31,691 nt of DNA from Cyanophora paradoxa (lineage: Eukaryota > Glaucocystophyceae > Cyanophorales > Cyanophoraceae), in NCBI GenBank assembly GCA_004431415.1, contig QPMI01000552.1, positions 1 to 31,691 on the forward strand. Direction: 5' to 3'. The notes under the pieces were generated by a model. The model was not told the origin of the DNA. It ran no database searches and was given only the letters and a program-made list of their open reading frames with translations. This document shows positions 28,320-31,691 of the stretch, piece by piece; position 1 is the stretch's first letter; each line of letters begins with the position of its first letter. Made by a program: the position numbers and the translations under genes.

Positions 28320-30635
28320 TTAATATTCGACATCCTCTCCATTGTCTTCTTGAACCCTTGTTATCTTTCGAAGTCCAATGTAGCCCTTGCTCTGGTTCCC
28401 TGAATTCTTTTAACCTCTGATTTCACATTGAAGATTTCCCTTACTCTCTTCATCACAGAAACACATTCAACTTTATCATCGACACTTCTGTATGATTTGT
28501 AAATGGTATCACTCGAAACAAAGTCGTTTGCATTGTGGGTTACTTCGAAATTATCCCTAAGCCATTCACCAATCTTATCATTTTCAGCTATAAAGTTTAT
28601 CCCTTGTTCAATAATCGATTGAGGGGATTTCTTAAGATCTCTTCAACCTCTTTGTTCTTCCACATATCCAGTAATATCTTCATGTGAGCCATCTTATACT
28701 CATCATCATTGTGTAGAAGTGTGAACAGAGTTGGGTCAGCTTTCTTTGACCAGCTTCTGGCTTCTCTCTGAAAATATTGTTAAATCTCTGGTATGAAAGC
28801 CTTCTTTGAATTGCAAAGTCTGGTTTGTTATAGTCAAATTGTCATTGGTTGTAATGTAGACTTGAAACATTGGAGTAAGGATAACTGGATCTTTGAACAA
28901 GGCTCTCACAGTCATTTCATTTCCACCTGTGACCTCCTTAATTTTGGAGATTTGCAGTTTATCACCATCTTCAGCCTCATTACTGAATACAAGTCGCTTT
29001 CCCAGGAGTTTGGCAAGTTCAGGGGTAGCATCTGATGAGTTCTTCTTAGGTTTGGTCCAATAGGATATTTCGAGAGGGCTGTAATAAGCCCCAGATATCT
29101 GTTTGCAGTATTCCTGAACAAGTGATTTACCATTAGCACCAGCACCAGTCCACATGTAGAACTTCTGTGATTTTGTTGATCCACTCAAAGCAATTGCAAT
29201 AGATGCCAGAAGATAGTTTCGCTCTGCTGGATCATCTACAATCTCTCTATAAATCTGATTGAGATGCTCCACTTCTTGGGTCTACATTCTCAGTATAATC
29301 ATAACCCACACTCTTGCTCACCATGTCTTCCAGTTTACCCTTTCTGAAAGTCATAGTTGTCAGATCAAATACACCATTATCGAATCCAATACATATGGAA
29401 CTGTATCAATCTTCTCGTATAAACTCATCATCATTTAGCAGAGGGAGCAGATCAGTCAGAAGGGATTTGCGATATCCTGATTGTTTAAGATTTTTGGCAA
29501 TAGAAATTAATGTTTTCGATTTTCTTCGAAAGCTGTTCTATTCTCTTCATCCTTCAAAGCTCTTTGGCTATAATGCACAGCCCTGCCAAGGTATTGAGGG
29601 ACAACAAGGCAACTAATGTCTAGGTAAATCTTTTGGTTTGTGTCATCATGCTCCCAAATCCCAGTATCAGTATTGAGTTTGAACCATGACTTTTTGGAGT
29701 ATCTCAAGTGTGTTGTAGGACCTCTTTGCACACAAGACTGACATCATAATGAGCGCCTCCAGAGCCAGCGGATTTATCAATGAGATTGAAGATATCAGAT
29801 TGCATTCCAATGAAGATAAATCGTTTTTTGCAATTGCCACTGTAGCTGGACACAATATACTTTTTATCTTCTCCTTTGGCTTTCATAACATACCAGTTAT
29901 TCGATCATGGGAACCATTGCAGCATGGGCAATTGAGTCCCTTATTAGCAGCATCAAAGCTAAAGCCAAGTTCAGTTTTAGAGATTATATTGGGATGCATA
30001 AAGCCCATATCCACCAGCTCTTTAAGAATACTCTTTTCCAGTTCATCATTTGAGCTAGCACTAGCAGTATACTCACTCTTATAGATATAGTTCTCTGCAA
30101 TCCACTTTTTAAACTCATCAGTAGGCTCATTGAAATCACAGGTATCATCCCATGGAGCAATTACCCAGGTCTTGTTGACACTGGGACAAACATTAATTAA
30201 TCCAGAAGTTCCAGTTCCAGTGATTGTTTTCAGGTCAACCTTTTCAAGCCTTTAAAGCCTGGAGCCTTATCGGTAATTTTGAGTTTAGTGAACTCCTCAG
30301 GTCGTTTGAAGTAGACATGATAGCCTTTTTTAGTTTTTGCCATGGGCTGATTGCATCAAAGTCATCAGGAAACATATCTCGGAATTTCTCAAAGTCTCTC
30401 CTCATCATCAAAGTCAATACCATCATGTGTTCTGAGAGCAGAATGCCCCAAGATACATACTGATTAGTTGCCAGCGCTTCCTCATACTTTTCCCAGGACC
30501 AAGCACCTCCCTTATGCTTGAAACAGGGTCTTTGCTGTCAGGTTTCACTGGGATAATCATGTTTTTGGCTAGATCCTCATCAGATCTGAGCCAGTTAGCG
30601 AGCGATTTGAGCGATTTAGTCTGTTTGGCGTTCAT
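28320..30635 (-). CDS. D5-like primase-helicase (AEP primase + SF3 helicase), frameshifted
   Basis: Starts MNAKQTKSLKSLANWLRSDE at 30,635 and ends EDNGEDVEY at 28,320, about 770 residues. N-terminal archaeo-eukaryotic primase: GIDFDDEE (about 30,400-30,425) supplies the metal-binding D-x-D and KAYHVYFKRP the conserved His. Then a zinc-binding CPCCNGSHD (about 29,910-29,936) with a later NCKKR, a D5-N-type linker (IGFDNGVFDLTT, EDMVSKSVGYDYTEN), and the SF3 helicase: Walker A GAGANGKS (29,123-29,146), an acidic KRLVFSNEAEDGD Walker B, motif C VYITTNDN and, in another frame, AIQRRLSYQRFNNIF, the arginine-finger region. The C-terminal piece IGEWLRDNFEVTHNANDFVS resembles D5 tails. It is the replication initiation enzyme of NCLDVs and many polinton-like viruses. 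Eight or more indels, all motifs intact. A TATA-like word lies at 30,656-30,669. Confidence 0.85.
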
Positions 30636-30655
30636 TTTCAGCGATCGGGGTCCCT

Positions 30656-30669
30656 TTTAATATATAGAA
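30656..30669 (-). promoter_or_regulatory. TATA-like promoter of the primase-helicase gene
   Basis: On the minus strand TCTATATATTAAA ends about 20 bases before the start codon at 30,635. The same word, slightly longer, precedes the gene starting at 31,094. Confidence 0.5.
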
Positions 30670-30741
30670 GATTTTTCTTTAAGTAGTTTTGGGTCCCCCA
30701 ATCATTTTTTGTTGGAAATCGAGAAAGTATCCCTACGAAAT

Positions 30742-31094
30742 TTATCCACATGATATATCGAGTGGTTCAGATACAAAAACGATAAAGTAGTATTTCAGCG
30801 AATAAACAGCATATCCCCTAGTAATATGCTGGGAAAAATAATTTAGACATGTTTCGATTTTCTCCTGATTTGAGTAAGGGACATCATACAAATACTTGAC
30901 AAAGCAGACTGCATTGGCTGCATACTTTCGCTGACATGAACTGGCTATTTTCATGGCTCTATAAGTATCATCATTGTTATATAGATCTCTTAGCTGTGTG
31001 GCTATTTTTTCGTTAAACTTTTGATTTGAGCCTTACCTTTTTCAGTTTGCTGATATCTCTTCATAGCTCTCTTCTGGGCTTCACTGAGTGGCAT
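30742..31094 (-). CDS. small basic viral protein, frameshifted
   Basis: Starts MPLSEAQKRAMKRYQQTEKG at 31,094 and, after one indel near 31,010, continues EKIATQLRDLYNNDDTYRAM KIASSCQRKYAANAVCFVKY to a stop at 30,742; about 117 residues. The N-terminal S-E-A-Q-K-R-A-x-K-R-Y-x-x-T-E-K-G pattern is a highly basic helix seen in small nucleic-acid-associated proteins of giant viruses and plausibly binds DNA or RNA. The rest is helical with several aromatic residues. It sits directly upstream of the primase gene in the same direction, with its own TATA-like promoter. Family not firmly recognised. Confidence 0.55.
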
Positions 31095-31109
31095 TTTTCC
31101 TCTGTCTCT

Positions 31110-31125
31110 CTTAATATATATAGAG
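31110..31125 (-). promoter_or_regulatory. TATA-like promoter of the 31,094 gene
   Basis: On the minus strand CTCTATATATATTAAG lies 16-31 bases before the start codon. It resembles the elements at 30,656-30,669 and 23,278-23,294. Confidence 0.5.
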
Positions 31126-31150
31126 AATTCTTTAAATCATTTTTTGTTCT

Positions 31151-31691
31151 CTAACCTCTTTGTCCAAATCGCTCAATATACATTAGTTTGAAATGCTTAC
31201 CTAGCAATGCTACAAATGGTTCGATTTCCAAGGTCTCCCATGTTTTCTTGTCCTTATTCCATCTGCAATCTAGTCCTTTTGCAATATCCTTTTGAGATAT
31301 GGCACCTGAAACCCAGCAACCAATGTATTTGTTGTACTGAGTTCTGCATACATTTCAATCAATGCAGATCTGCCCTCTCTGAACCTCTCTATATCATCTC
31401 TGCGAAGATTATCCATTTTCGGAATAAATTGGTTGCACCAAATCAGGAAAAGATTAACTGCATGTTTTTCCTTGCTCTTTCTTGTTCTAATTCTCTCTGT
31501 CTTCGCTCTCTTTCTTCTAATTCAAAGCTGCCTCTTTCGAGCTTCCTCTTGTTTTTCAAGTTCTCTTTTTCTTTCCAGTTCTTCTTGCTTTAAAGCGATT
31601 CTGCACTTATTACAGAAATTATCCTTTCGGTTTTTATGCCGATCTCCACATCTTTCACATATATCTTGACCTCTGGCACCCTTTGGAATAA
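31151..31691 (-). CDS. zinc-ribbon/coiled-coil viral protein with DUF5710-like C-terminus (partial, frameshifted)
   Basis: The gene enters from the right edge, so its N-terminus is missing. From the edge the minus strand reads RGQDICERCGDRHKNRKDNF CNKC, a C-x2-C ... C-x2-C zinc-binding knuckle, then a Glu/Arg helix (ALKQEELERKRELEKQEEAR KR), then DNLRRDDIERFREGRSALIE. After another indel comes NKYIGCWVSGAISQKDIAKG LDCRWNKDKKTWETLE and the end IERFGQRG at 31,151. The D-x-A-K-G-L-x-C-R-W-N-x-x-x-K-T-W pattern resembles the DUF5710 module found beside primases, helicases and other DNA enzymes. A DNA-processing role is therefore possible but inferred. At least three frameshifts. Confidence 0.5.

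Overview
The window joins two very different DNAs. Bases 1 to about 10,625 are GC-rich and CpG-rich, with microsatellites, small inverted-repeat elements and eukaryote-style proteins (SUMO-interacting and PCNA-binding motifs, leucine-rich repeats, a long Glu/Arg coiled coil). This is nuclear DNA of a GC-rich unicellular eukaryote, plausibly an alga such as a haptophyte, though I cannot fix the lineage. From about 10,629 to the right edge the DNA is AT-rich, strongly CpG-depleted and densely packed with virus genes. I read it as an endogenous (or misjoined) small dsDNA virus of the polinton-like virus / small nucleocytoplasmic virus type, more than 21 kb long, with its right end outside the window.

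Host part: the C-terminal half of a SIM/PIP-box nuclear protein (3-994, +), a leucine-rich-repeat protein (about 1379-3250, -), a divergent coiled-coil protein (about 3446-6206, +), then gene-free DNA with a pyrimidine-rich tract and several repeat families up to the junction. A perfect 32-bp palindrome (10,629-10,705) sits exactly at the composition break, followed by about 0.9 kb of non-coding direct repeats.

Virus part, left to right: an AdoMet decarboxylase (speD-like) gene, a small zinc-binding protein and two unknown proteins; a large minus-strand block of fibre-like proteins (two unknown fibre-associated proteins, two paralogues with C1q-like heads, and one fibre of about 1,430 residues with phage-type H-x-H repeats); a plus-strand patatin phospholipase fused to a discoidin (F5/8 C) domain; then the morphogenesis core (two minor capsid/penton-like genes, the double-jelly-roll major capsid protein, an A32-like packaging ATPase, a coiled-coil virion-type protein, an AT-hook protein); and on the minus strand a D5-type primase-helicase and two small upstream genes. 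TATA-like motifs precede several start codons.

Almost every long gene, host and viral alike, is split by single-base indels while catalytic motifs remain intact in the alternate frames. This looks more like uncorrected long-read error than biological decay, so gene ends below are given for the whole multi-frame gene. No DNA polymerase B, integrase or capsid protease was seen in the window.
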